Assembly: GCA_013816485.1 (NCBI GenBank)
Contig: JACDEI010000035.1
Span: 1 to 53,303, forward strand
DNA from: Planctomycetota bacterium
GTDB lineage: Bacteria; Planctomycetota; UBA11346
DNA: 53,303 bases
Direction: 5' to 3'
In this document: positions 15,659 to 24,320 of the stretch, one piece after another
How positions within the stretch are numbered: position 1 is the stretch's first letter
Layout of the letters: every line of letters starts with the position of its first letter
The notes under the pieces: generated by a model
The model's input: only the letters and a program-made list of their open reading frames with translations
Told to the model about the DNA's origin: nothing
Databases searched by the model: none
Program-made: the position numbers and the translations under genes

Positions 15659-15850
15659 TCAATGATCGTGGCGCTCGTCGTGGTGCGGATCATGCCGATC
15701 GGTCAACAAGGAGATGGCGAATAACAGCAGGACCACACCAAACAACACGCGGGCAACCATGACACCATCGTTGTGATCACCGAAGCCGCCGAAGCCCGCG
15801 ACGGCGGCAAGCGCAGCGATGGCGAGCAAAGTCAGACTCCAGACTCTCAA
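15659..15850 (-). CDS. DUF1328-like small membrane protein, TTG start
   Basis: 63 residues from a TTG at 15850 with a strong AAGGAGGG seven bases upstream; no ATG fits. Two hydrophobic helices surround AGFGGFGDHNDGVMVARVLF, close to the DUF1328 pattern in the gene at 8423, and the tail is His/Asp rich (DRHDPHHDERHDH), which may bind metal. Function unknown. A palindromic CCTGGCACGTGCAGG lies upstream (about 15882-15896) but lacks the spacing of a sigma-54 promoter. Confidence 0.72.
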   Translation of the reverse strand: MRVWSLTLLAIAALAAVAGFGGFGDHNDGVMVARVLFGVVLLLFAISLLTDRHDPHHDERHDH

Positions 15851-15961
15851 GAGCAGGCCCTCCTTACGAATTCCCTGGCACGTGCAGGGACAACCATGAT
15901 TCGACGGTCGATTACCTGACCCGCGAGGGTGGGCGCAGCATCGTGCGCCCACGCCGGCGCA

Positions 15962-16183
15962 TCACTTCGCTGCGTCATGGACTTTCTCGCCGGCCTTCTC
16001 GGCCGCTTCGCCGGTTTTCTGGGCGCCTTCTTTGATCACCTCGCCGGTTTTCTCTGCGGCTTTGTCAACCGCTTCGCCGGTTTTCTCCATCGGGCCTTTG
16101 CTGCTGTCGTTGCCACAGGCGGCTAGGCTGACGCACACGCTGGCAACGAGAAGGAGATGAAAGCAGGGAGTGAGGATACGCAT
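15962..16183 (-). CDS. LEA-like repeat lipoprotein
   Basis: 73 residues from the ATG at 16183. A lipoprotein signal ends in the lipobox LAAC; the mature part is four or so 11-residue repeats (MEKTGEAVDKA, AEKTGEVIKEG, AQKTGEAAEKA, GEKVHDAAK), the amphipathic pattern of LEA and apolipoprotein-like proteins. Such proteins coat membranes or protect against desiccation; here the site is the periplasmic face of a membrane. It has one of the best sigma-54-type promoters in the window (16242-16257). Confidence 0.82.
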   Translation of the reverse strand: MRILTPCFHLLLVASVCVSLAACGNDSSKGPMEKTGEAVDKAAEKTGEVIKEGAQKTGEAAEKAGEKVHDAAK

Positions 16184-16241
16184 AGGAAGGCTCCTGATGG
16201 TGAAACGTCGCTCTGAAAGCGAGACGACATCCGAGCCCCTT

Positions 16242-16257
16242 GGCAAGTACCGTGCCA
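16242..16257 (-). promoter_or_regulatory. Sigma-54-type promoter for LEA-like lipoprotein
   Basis: The minus strand reads TGGCACGGTACTTGCC, a near-consensus -24/-12 element, about 48 bases (expected start) before the ATG at 16183. I found no enhancer-like site upstream of it, where the kinase gene 16304 begins. Confidence 0.75.
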
Positions 16258-16303
16258 GTTCCTGTGGTTGCGCAGCCAGCGCCCCTGCCCTAGGCGTTGT
16301 CAC

Positions 16304-17353
16304 ATGAACCCGACCGCTCCTGATGTCGCCGGTGCCGCCTGGTGGTCGTTGTTGTGGAATTCTGGCACGGTGGCGTTGGCGCTGGTGGGGCCGGACCGGC
16401 GCTACCGTGCGGTCAATGACGCGCTCTGCCGCTGGTTGGACGCAGATGCGGCGACGCTGCTGGGGTGGAGTTACGAACGCGTCGGACATCCGCTCGATCT
16501 CGATGCGGAGTTGGACGCCTTCGTGCGTCTGGCCGACGGCGCATCAGCGGTGACGTACGTGCGGCGTTTTCGCACCGTGCGCGAACGGGAAATGATCGCC
16601 ACCGTGCAGGCGATCGCCGGTGCGGATGGGGTGGTGCTCCAGATGATCGTGCCCGGTGCGATCGCGGCGTCGGTTCCGCCGTCGACCAGCGCGCACTGTC
16701 TGGAGCAACTCGCCGCCGCTTTGTCGCACGATGCGCAGGAGCCGGTGCGCACTCTCGGCGTCACCGCCGGCTTGTTGATGGAACGTCTGGAACCCCTGCT
16801 GGGCACGCACGAACGTGAACGCGCGCTGCTTCAGGGCATGGAAAAAAACGCCGGCCGTCTTGGTCGTCAGATGCGCGCGCTGGTGCGCTACGCACGGCTG
16901 GGCACGCCGGTGATCGACCCCGCGCCACGTCCGCTGCACGCAGTGATCGCCGCAGCCTGCGAACAGGTGCCGTTTCCCGCCGCCACCACCCTGCGCGTCA
17001 CGGTCGCGCCAGAGATCCAAGTGCGCTGCGATCGCGCGCAACTCATCACCGCGCTGGTGGAGTTGCTCCGCAATGCCATCGCGCCGCATGCGCCGGAGCG
17101 ACCGACGACGGTGACCATCAGCGCTCACCTAACCGCGGAACATTGTGTTGTGTCCATCGCTGACGACGGCGTCGGCATCGCGGCGCTCGACCAACCGCGA
17201 CTCTTCAGGCTCTTCGCTGCCAGCGGTCCTGGGGCTGGTGCCGGCGTGGGCCTAGCCGTGGTGCGCGCGGTTGCCGACGGACACGGTGGTGAGGTTCGTC
17301 TGGAGAGCACCCAGGGCAGCGGCACCGTGGTCCATTTAAGCCTGCCACGCTAG
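16304..17353 (+). CDS. Soluble PAS-domain histidine kinase
   Basis: 349 residues from the ATG at 16304, with no membrane segment. A PAS-like domain (about 15-115, VALALVGPDRRYRAVNDALCRWL) precedes a HisKA helix pair with SHDAQEPVRTL, phospho-His at 142, and an ATPase domain with ELLRNAIAPHAP, DDGVGIAALD and GAGVGLAVV. The H-box resembles the SHDLQEPLR of the kinase at 4663. No response regulator follows directly; the receiver at 18291 and the NtrC-type activator at 18803 are the nearest candidates for its partner. It may be the cytoplasmic sensor of the sigma-54 programme; this is inference. Confidence 0.85.
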   Translation: MNPTAPDVAGAAWWSLLWNSGTVALALVGPDRRYRAVNDALCRWLDADAATLLGWSYERVGHPLDLDAELDAFVRLADGASAVTYVRRFRTVREREMIATVQAIAGADGVVLQMIVPGAIAASVPPSTSAHCLEQLAAALSHDAQEPVRTLGVTAGLLMERLEPLLGTHERERALLQGMEKNAGRLGRQMRALVRYARLGTPVIDPAPRPLHAVIAAACEQVPFPAATTLRVTVAPEIQVRCDRAQLITALVELLRNAIAPHAPERPTTVTISAHLTAEHCVVSIADDGVGIAALDQPRLFRLFAASGPGAGAGVGLAVVRAVADGHGGEVRLESTQGSGTVVHLSLPR

Positions 17354-17404
17354 CCTGCCATGCTGACGGACTCCGTGCACTTCGCTGGTGTCCAACGGGC
17401 GTAA

Positions 17405-17422
17405 TCATGCATTTTGCAGGAG
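17405..17422. promoter_or_regulatory. Putative sigma-54 enhancer site (copy 3)
   Basis: TCATGCATTTTGCAGGAG, identical over 18 bases to the minus strand of the site at 8246-8263. It lies about 160 bases before the expected transcript start of the promoter at 17547. A second feature in between is TTTCCTGGGATTTCCTGGG, whose start is mirrored by CCAGGAAA (about 17477-17513). Confidence 0.65.
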
Positions 17423-17546
17423 CCAACCAGCAGAGCCCGCCTTGAGTTGACGGTCGGGCAGTAACGAGAGCAGGGGTTTCCTGGGATTTCCTGGGATTTC
17501 AGCGGCCAGGAAAGCGACTGCCGCGCTGCGCCAGGCTGGAATGAAT

Positions 17547-17562
17547 TGGCACGGGCTTTGCC
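17547..17562 (+). promoter_or_regulatory. Sigma-54-type promoter, near consensus
   Basis: TGGCACGGGCTTTGCC, matching the TGGCACG-N4-TTGC consensus with correct spacing. The ATG at 17591 is 29 bases downstream, with GAGGGA in between. Confidence 0.78.
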
Positions 17563-17590
17563 AGGGAGTCCCCTCCACGAGGGACCTGCC

Positions 17591-18151
17591 ATGCTGACCG
17601 TCGACCAATCCCAGTCTCTCCGCGACCCGCTCGCCGGTGTCCTGGCCGACCTACCGCCGCTGAAAACGACCACCACCGGCGATCTGCGCGAGTCGGTCAT
17701 CAATGCCCTGCGTCAGCGCGATCACGATGCGCTCACGGAGATCCTTGAAGAGACCGCGAAGCTGCGGCCCGAGGTCGCTCTACGTGCCGTGTGGTTGCCG
17801 GTCGCGCTCGGCATCGACGCCTGGGACGCCGCTGGCGAGCCCCTGCCTGATGGCCGTAGCCTCTGCCGCACATTGAGGGCGCAGGCGCGCTCCGCACTGC
17901 TGTCACTCCCGGCGCTGCCGGTGAGCCGCTGGCTGGTGCCGTCGACGGTGCACGACACCACGGCGGCGCACTTGGCGGTGCTCGCGCTCAGCCTACGTGG
18001 CATGGGCGCACGGGTATGGACCTGGCCGTTGCCGCCGCCCGGCCCGGCGCTGTTGGTCGGCGATGCTGGCAGTCCGATCGCAACCGTTGGTCGTATTCCG
18101 ACGCTCAGCGATGAACCGGGCTGGCCCACGCTGGCTGCGCTGGTCGCTTGA
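17591..18151 (+). CDS. Degenerate cobalamin-domain-like protein
   Basis: 186 residues. By eye it follows the two-part layout of methionine-synthase/CarH cobalamin modules. First is a helical cap (about 30-110) with the spacing of the W-x9-EH motif, but with GR in place of EH (GIDAWDAAGEPLPDGRSL). Then comes a Rossmann-like segment (RWLVPSTVHDTTAAHLAVLAL, then LRGMGARVWTWPLP). The B12-ligating DxHxxG is altered to TVHDTT, so a His survives but Asp and Gly do not. If the assignment is right the protein has lost canonical corrinoid contacts and may use the fold for signalling. It is alone behind a strong sigma-54-type promoter, next to a PAS kinase. An unrelated fold remains possible. Confidence 0.45.
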   Translation: MLTVDQSQSLRDPLAGVLADLPPLKTTTTGDLRESVINALRQRDHDALTEILEETAKLRPEVALRAVWLPVALGIDAWDAAGEPLPDGRSLCRTLRAQARSALLSLPALPVSRWLVPSTVHDTTAAHLAVLALSLRGMGARVWTWPLPPPGPALLVGDAGSPIATVGRIPTLSDEPGWPTLAALVA

Positions 18152-18191
18152 AGACAACTTGAAGACAGCTCGAAGACAGCATGACGACAGG
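18148..18191. repeat. 11-bp tandem repeat across a stop codon
   Basis: Four units of 11 bases: TTGAAGACAAC, TTGAAGACAGC, TCGAAGACAGC and ATGACGACAGG. The first unit contains the stop codon of the preceding gene (TGA, 18149-18151). The remaining gap to 18290 contains nothing else I recognise. Confidence 0.8.
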
Positions 18192-18290
18192 TGGCTCAGT
18201 ACCATGCACGCCCCACTTCGGCTTGAGCGACCGCGCCGGTCCGCCCGCACGCCTTGCGTCGCAGGTCAGCGCAGTCAGCGCATCAGCAGG

Positions 18291-18677
18291 TCACGGCGCC
18301 GCGAGGCGTTTCATCAGAACGTGGGCCAGGGCGCGCCAGCCCGCCCAGGTGTCCGGCTTGGTAAACCACGCGCTCTCGCCGATGCCCGGCGGTCGCTGCA
18401 GGTCCCCAGACAGCATGACCACCGGCACATGGCACCTCGTCGGGCAGGCTCTCAGGAGGTCGATGAGTTCCTGGCCACCCGCGTCCGGCAGATGGTGATC
18501 AGTGATGATCAAGGCGGGCAACTGATCATCGGTCAACCCGCTCACCAACGACCAAGCGTCGGAGATCGTGGTCGCGACCTGCAGCGGGATATCTGGGTCG
18601 ATTCCGGTGAGCGCTTCGCGCAGCAACTGGGCTTCGTCCGGGTTGTCTTCCACCAGCAGGATCGACGGCTTCGGCAT
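18291..18677 (-). CDS. Single-domain response regulator
   Basis: 128 residues from the ATG at 18677 (MPKPSILLVEDNPDEAQ). Receiver fold with the acidic pair in VEDN, phosphoacceptor Asp in LIITDHHLP, switch Ser in VVMLSGD and Lys in WFTKPD. There is no output domain. It is divergent from the NtrC-type gene (126 bases between starts) and may act as a phosphate shuttle or sink for the kinases of this region. The longer upstream reading has no ribosome site and overlaps the divergent promoter region. Confidence 0.87.
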   Translation of the reverse strand: MPKPSILLVEDNPDEAQLLREALTGIDPDIPLQVATTISDAWSLVSGLTDDQLPALIITDHHLPDAGGQELIDLLRACPTRCHVPVVMLSGDLQRPPGIGESAWFTKPDTWAGWRALAHVLMKRLAAP

Positions 18678-18802
18678 CACAGCTCCGTTGGTGGCGCGGC
18701 GCAGCGTACGGCACGACGCTATTTGCGCCAACATACCATTTCGTGCCGCAGTTGCGGCAGCGCTCACCGAATCACCTTGCACCAACTCGCATGGAATCGC
18801 TA

Positions 18803-20188
<1,386 letters not shown>

Positions 20189-20221
20189 AAACATCAGCGC
20201 TTCAATGCCGTTTGGCCGAAC

Positions 20222-20252
20222 AAAACCCCGACTCACGTGAGTCGGGGTTTTT
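20222..20252. terminator. Bidirectional intrinsic terminator
   Basis: A 10-bp perfect stem, CCCCGACTCA with its complement (20226-20247), has AAAA before it and TTTTT after it. It ends the NtrC-type transcript 34 bases after the stop codon, and could act on the opposite strand for the tRNA side. Confidence 0.9.
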
Positions 20253-20265
20253 CTTTGGCAAAGTT

Positions 20266-20547
20266 GGGATTCGAACCGCGAAGCGGGTACGCCGCCCCGG
20301 CGTAGTCGGCCTCCACGGATGCCCCAAAGGGCATCCGGCTTCGCCCTGCGTGGCCGACGGCCCGCGTAGCCCGGCCGAACTCAGCGAGGCCGGGGAAAAA
20401 GAGATCGTGGAACCCGAAGGGATTCGAACCGCGAAGCGGGTACGCCGCCCCGGCGTAGTCGGCCTCCACGGATGCCCCAAAGGGCATCCGGCTTCGCCCT
20501 GCGTGGCCGACGGCCCGCGTAGCCCGGCCGAGCTCCGCGAGGCCGGG
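20266..20547. repeat. 129-bp direct repeat beginning with a tRNA T-loop-like tail
   Basis: Copies at 20266-20395 and 20419-20547 differ at about two positions. Each begins GGGATTCGAACC, the complement of a tRNA T-loop (GGTTCGAATCCC), and the bases just outside each copy, read on the minus strand, resemble acceptor ends: AACTTTGCCA for the first and TTCGGGTTCCA for the second. No complete tRNA can be folded. The rest of the unit is GC-rich with internal hairpins (GATGCCCCAAAGGGCATC). The gap 20189-20642 (454 bases) thus holds a terminator, this repeat and the tRNA terminator, and no gene. Confidence 0.85.
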
Positions 20548-20560
20548 CGGTTCGCCCCCA

Positions 20561-20651
20561 TCTCCGCCACTTCTGCCTCCGGCCTCGCGTCGAACGCTGT
20601 GTGGTTAAAGAAAAACCCCCGGCGCGAGGCCGGGGGCAGAAGTGGCGGAGA
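20561..20651. repeat. Inverted duplicate of a tRNA-Ser 3' end
   Basis: Bases 20561-20589 are the reverse complement of 20623-20651 with one mismatch in 29. The right copy is the acceptor 3' end and trailer of the tRNA-Ser gene; the left copy is the same tail in opposite orientation, preceded by a T-arm-like CGGTTCGCCCCC (20548-20559). Confidence 0.8.
20611..20636 (-). terminator. Intrinsic terminator of tRNA-Ser
   Basis: On the minus strand a GC-only stem (CCCCCGGC with its complement, loop of about five bases, 20616-20636) is followed by TTTTT, seven bases beyond the tRNA CCA end. Confidence 0.88.
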
Positions 20652-20734
20652 CTGGCGGATTCGAACCGCCGGAAGGATTTTACTCCTTCGGGACATTAGC
20701 AATGTCCTGGATTAAACCACTCTCCCAAGTCTCC
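20643..20734 (-). tRNA. tRNA-Ser, anticodon GCU
   Basis: On the minus strand the 5' acceptor GGAGACT pairs with the 3' AGTCTCC, followed by the discriminator G and an encoded CCA. The anticodon arm GGACATTGCTAATGTCC gives anticodon GCU. The T-arm is GGCGGTTCGAATCCGCC. The long variable arm (CCGAAGGAGTAAAATCCTTCC) is typical of serine tRNAs. Length is 92 bases including CCA. Confidence 0.97.
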
Positions 20735-20834
20735 GTGTGGTCCTTTGCAGGGGTGCGCAGGCTAGAATGGCAGGCTGGACGGTCAAGGCGCAGGGCGGGA
20801 GGATTTGCCGCTGGTGGCGAGCGCCGCTGTCGGG

Positions 20835-21404
20835 TCAGCGCAGCAGGTCGCCAGCGGCCACCACCCGTGCCACCGGTTGATCGTGGGGTTCGCACGGCAG
20901 GGTCTCGACCACCTGGCAGCGGAAGGCGATGCCGATGGTGTGGCCGCGGTGTTCGGCGAGTACGCGGTCGTAGAATCCCTGGCCCTGACCGAGCCGTTGT
21001 CCGTAGCGGGTGAAGCCCACCCCAGGCACCAGCACGGTGGCGTCGGCCGGTAGCGGTGCGGCCGGCACCCGCGTCGGATCCGGCTCACGGATGCCGTAGC
21101 TGCCGCGCACGGTCAGGTCGGATCCGGTGAGCGGATGCCAGGTGAGTGTCCCAGGACCACTGACGCGCGGCAGCCACACCACGCGTCCGTGCGACCACCA
21201 GCGCTGATGCAACGCGTCGAGGTCGAGTTCATCGGCAAGCGCGAGGTAGCTGGCGAGTGCGCCTGTGTTGTCCTGCACCAGCGGCCAGAGCGTCGTCACC
21301 GTCGCGTCGATCTCCTGCGCGCGTTGGGTCGGCGTCAGCGCGCGACGTGCGGCGCGCAGCGTCTGGCGCAGCGCCTGCTTGGCGGTGGTCACGTGGTCGC
21401 TCAC
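20835..21404 (-). CDS. 5-formyltetrahydrofolate cyclo-ligase
   Basis: 189 residues from a GTG at 21404 that overlaps the stop of the upstream gene (GTGA). The ATP- and folate-binding pattern is present: an Arg/Lys-rich N terminus (KQALRQTLRAARRAL), YLALADELDLDAL, the YGIREPD loop, and the ligase signature VLVPGVGFTRYGQRLGQGQGFYDR. The enzyme converts 5-formyl-THF to 5,10-methenyl-THF in the cytoplasm, salvaging one-carbon units. Some annotation might extend it upstream in the same frame, but that reading is in another gene. Confidence 0.93.
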   Translation of the reverse strand: MSDHVTTAKQALRQTLRAARRALTPTQRAQEIDATVTTLWPLVQDNTGALASYLALADELDLDALHQRWWSHGRVVWLPRVSGPGTLTWHPLTGSDLTVRGSYGIREPDPTRVPAAPLPADATVLVPGVGFTRYGQRLGQGQGFYDRVLAEHRGHTIGIAFRCQVVETLPCEPHDQPVARVVAAGDLLR

Positions 21405-21988
21405 CAGCGGATTACCTGCGCCTCGCCCGGCGGCACGCTGAGGGAGTGGCGCGTACCGGGTGTCGGACCGTGGAGGAAACCGCCGAGCAGAACCTCGGCG
21501 TGCGAAACCAGCACCGCCTGGTTCGACCACAGGTAGAAGTGCAAAGCGGTGGCCGCCTGCAAGCGGCAGCCGAGATGCTTGGCCACCAATTGGCGCAGCG
21601 GTTTGAGCGCGAGGCTGGTGAGTTGGGCGAGCACCGGCGGTGGCGGCAGGAGCAGCTTCTCGTCGCGGAACTCCGGCATGGCGACCGCGTCCTCGCCCAG
21701 TTCCACGCCCCAGTGCAGCGGGCCGGCGACGCTCATCGGCACGCCGCTCCAGGCCAGCACGTCGTACCACAGGTCGGGCACGTCGGCAGCGGCCAGTCCG
21801 ATGCTGGCGCCTGCGGCCGTGGCGACCACATCGCCGGCCCACGCGTCGAGCTCGGTGGCGATGGCGCGTGGCACCAACACCGGGCGATTCAGCACGTGGG
21901 CATCGAGCACCCGCGTGCGCAAGGTGCCGAAATCCGCGCTGTCACGGGCGGGAGCTGGGCGGTCGAGGAGGCCGACGACAGGGTGCAT
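21401..21988 (-). CDS. Conserved-looking protein of unknown function
   Basis: 195 residues from the ATG at 21988 (MHPVVGLLDRPAPARD), no membrane segment or signal. I do not recognise a family. The text WYDVLAWSGVPMSVAGPLHWG, then LHFYLWSNQAVLVSHAEVLLGGFLHG, looks like a folded globular protein with several Trp and His residues. It overlaps the cyclo-ligase start by four bases, so the two are translated together. A longer open frame upstream to 22564 runs opposite the M48 gene and has shadow-like composition. Confidence 0.6.
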   Translation of the reverse strand: MHPVVGLLDRPAPARDSADFGTLRTRVLDAHVLNRPVLVPRAIATELDAWAGDVVATAAGASIGLAAADVPDLWYDVLAWSGVPMSVAGPLHWGVELGEDAVAMPEFRDEKLLLPPPPVLAQLTSLALKPLRQLVAKHLGCRLQAATALHFYLWSNQAVLVSHAEVLLGGFLHGPTPGTRHSLSVPPGEAQVIRW

Positions 21989-22184
21989 GGCAGCGGCAGT
22001 GTGTACTGGGCCCGCACGCGACAAGGTGTGCCGGTGGCGGGCAGAGGGCCGCCCGCGTGGTCGGTCCCGGAGGGAAGCGGGCAGCGGGCGGTTTTTTGCG
22101 CGGCTTGTCTGCGAGTTGGGGACACCGGGGGACACCGGCGGGAGCATTTCGCCGGGTGGCCGGGGTTGATAGGGTGCACCGCGC

Positions 22185-24320
22185 ATGTTCGGACTCCTGC
22201 CGTTGCTGTTCGCCCTGACCATCGCCGAGATCTCGACGTTGGCGGAGGCGCCGTTCGCGCCGTTGACCACCTGGCCGCACCTGCTGGGCGCGGTCGGAGC
22301 CAGCCTGCTCGCTTGGCTGGTCCTGGGCGAGATCGCCGCGCGCGTGTTGGCGACGCGCGGTGAACGTCGCTGGCTGTCGCGCTGGGATTGGGTGGTGCAG
22401 GGTCTGGTGCTGGGATGGTACGCTTGGGTCTGCTTCGGTTGGGGCTGGTCGACCAATGCCAAGATCGGTGGCATCCGTTTCTTCCTCGTCGCGCTCGCGC
22501 CGTGGGTGCTGATGCAGGCGGTCCATTGGTGGACGCTGACGGTGGCGGTGCGGCGTGTGAGCAATCACCACTGGTCGCGTGTCGGTCTGATCATCCAGCA
22601 GTTCCGGTTCGGTACCTTGCCGATGCTGCTGATCCTACCGGTATTCGACATCGGCAAGTTCATCGCGGTGCAGTACGACCTCGAGCGCCTGTGGTTCTCT
22701 GGGCCGTGGGGTGCATTGCTGGCGGTGTACTGCGCGCAGGGGGTCATGGTGTTGCTGCTGCTGATCCTGCCCTTGGCCCTGTTACCGTTGTGGGGTGCCC
22801 AGCGCATGCCGCCCGGTGAGATGCAGCGCCTGATGCTGCGTGCGTGCGAACGCCTGGGCGTGCGCGTGGCCGGCCTGATGCGCTGGCCGATGTCCGGTGG
22901 ACGGGTCTACAACGCGGCGGTGATCGGCATGGTGCCCCGTCTGCGCTACGTCTTGTTCACTGATGATCTGATGCGTGATCTGCCGGCACCGCAGGTGATG
23001 GCGGTCCTCGGCCATGAACTGGGCCACGCACGCCACGGCCACCTGTGGATGTACGTGCTGTTCGCCAATGCCGGTCTGCTGCTGTCCTTCCTGCTGCGCG
23101 AACCGTTCGCCGTCATGCTGGTGCCGTGGTTCGAACGGCTGCTCCCGGCCCTGGGAGTGACCGCCGTTACGGACCAGGTGCACATCCTGGCCCAGGCCAC
23201 TGCCGCCCTGCTGATGATGGCGGTGATGTGGCGACTAGCCTTCGGCGTGCTCAGCCGTGCTTGCGAACGTCAGGCCGACCTCGCCGGGGCCGAGCTGGCC
23301 GGTGATCCGCAGGTGATGTGCGATGCCCTCAAATCGGTTGCGCATCTTTCCGGGCAGCGCGAGGATGAGCCCAGCTGGCGACACTACTCCATCGCCCAGC
23401 GCGTCGCCTTCCTTCAGGCGGTGCGCCAACGTCCTGAAATCGCCACCTGGCACCACCACTTGGTCCGTATGATGCGCCACGGCCTCATCTTTGTGATCAT
23501 CGCACTGCTGTTCGCGGTGTCGTTCCTGCTTGATCCGCAACGTGATCTGGCGCGCGATCCGCAGCAGGCGCTCAAGGAATGGGTGGTGCGCGACCCCGGC
23601 CTGGGCCAAGCCCTTCAAGCTGCGGACCTGGGCGATCACCAGCCGTTGGCGATCTGGCTCAACCGCAGCGACAGCGAGCAACGTAAGTCTTTCGCCATGC
23701 TGGTCAGCAACCAGATCATCCTGGAGATGGGCGTCGATGCCGAGGGGGACCGGCGTTTCGACGACCGGCCGATCTACCGGTGGCGCCATCGTCTGATGGC
23801 CTTCCAAAACGTCGGCACCGGCAATCCCCAGATCGACCTGGAGCTCGACAACGAGCTGGCCTACGGCCTGGTCGCTGGCACCACCGAACCGACCGCCATG
23901 GATCTGCAGGTCGCGCGCAACATTCTGCCACGGTTGATCAAACACCTCGTCGGCTCGCCAAGCGATCATGCCACGCACGACACCGTCGGCTGCGTGCGTT
24001 TCGCGCAGGGCGAGTTCGCCATGGCGGTGACCTCGTTCGAAGCGGTGCTCAAGGCGTTCGAGAACGAGAGCGCCCGCAGTTCGGCGACGTGGTTCTCCTC
24101 GGAAAAATCCCGGCGTCAGGCAGACAAACAACGCGCGCACCTGCAATCGCTCTATAGCCAACGTCTGGATGCCGCCCGCAGCAATGCCGCGCGCGTGCTT
24201 GCCGGCACACCGCCCAGCGACCCAGGGATGCTGCCCCTGCCACGTGATCTGGGTCAGGCGCGTCCCGAGCCGAGCACCCCAGGAACATCAACCATCGAAG
24301 CGAGTGGTGTCGTGCCGTGA
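22185..24320 (+). CDS. M48-family membrane metalloprotease
   Basis: 711 residues. The N-terminal half has about six hydrophobic helices; the zinc site is HELGH at residues 277-281 (VMAVLGHELGHARHG), with the third ligand Glu361 in ACERQADLAGAEL, as in HtpX and CAAX prenyl protease Ste24. A further membrane helix at about 425-445 is followed by a long soluble C-terminal domain (about 450-711) that I cannot assign. The active site should face the cytoplasm in the inner membrane, in membrane-protein quality control. The size is far above HtpX (about 290) and above Ste24 (about 450). Confidence 0.88.
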   Translation: MFGLLPLLFALTIAEISTLAEAPFAPLTTWPHLLGAVGASLLAWLVLGEIAARVLATRGERRWLSRWDWVVQGLVLGWYAWVCFGWGWSTNAKIGGIRFFLVALAPWVLMQAVHWWTLTVAVRRVSNHHWSRVGLIIQQFRFGTLPMLLILPVFDIGKFIAVQYDLERLWFSGPWGALLAVYCAQGVMVLLLLILPLALLPLWGAQRMPPGEMQRLMLRACERLGVRVAGLMRWPMSGGRVYNAAVIGMVPRLRYVLFTDDLMRDLPAPQVMAVLGHELGHARHGHLWMYVLFANAGLLLSFLLREPFAVMLVPWFERLLPALGVTAVTDQVHILAQATAALLMMAVMWRLAFGVLSRACERQADLAGAELAGDPQVMCDALKSVAHLSGQREDEPSWRHYSIAQRVAFLQAVRQRPEIATWHHHLVRMMRHGLIFVIIALLFAVSFLLDPQRDLARDPQQALKEWVVRDPGLGQALQAADLGDHQPLAIWLNRSDSEQRKSFAMLVSNQIILEMGVDAEGDRRFDDRPIYRWRHRLMAFQNVGTGNPQIDLELDNELAYGLVAGTTEPTAMDLQVARNILPRLIKHLVGSPSDHATHDTVGCVRFAQGEFAMAVTSFEAVLKAFENESARSSATWFSSEKSRRQADKQRAHLQSLYSQRLDAARSNAARVLAGTPPSDPGMLPLPRDLGQARPEPSTPGTSTIEASGVVP

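Noticed and set aside
15882..15896. Sigma-54 promoter before the DUF1328-like gene at 15850
   Set aside because: CCTGGCACGTGCAGG contains TGGCAC, but the -12 GC is not at the required distance on either strand.
20240..20572. A tmRNA gene in the tRNA-tail region
   Set aside because: A tail-like CGGTTCGCCCCC followed by TCTCCGCCA is present, but I found no matching 5' acceptor half within a suitable distance and no tag reading frame.
20202..20715. Two opposing 167-residue open frames over the duplicated tract
   Set aside because: They arise from the 129-base direct repeat and overlap a tRNA gene and two terminators; the repeated text reflects DNA duplication.
21404..21842. N-terminal extension of the cyclo-ligase
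   Set aside because: The extension reads through the upstream gene in another frame; the GTG at 21404 is placed by the four-base overlap and by family length.
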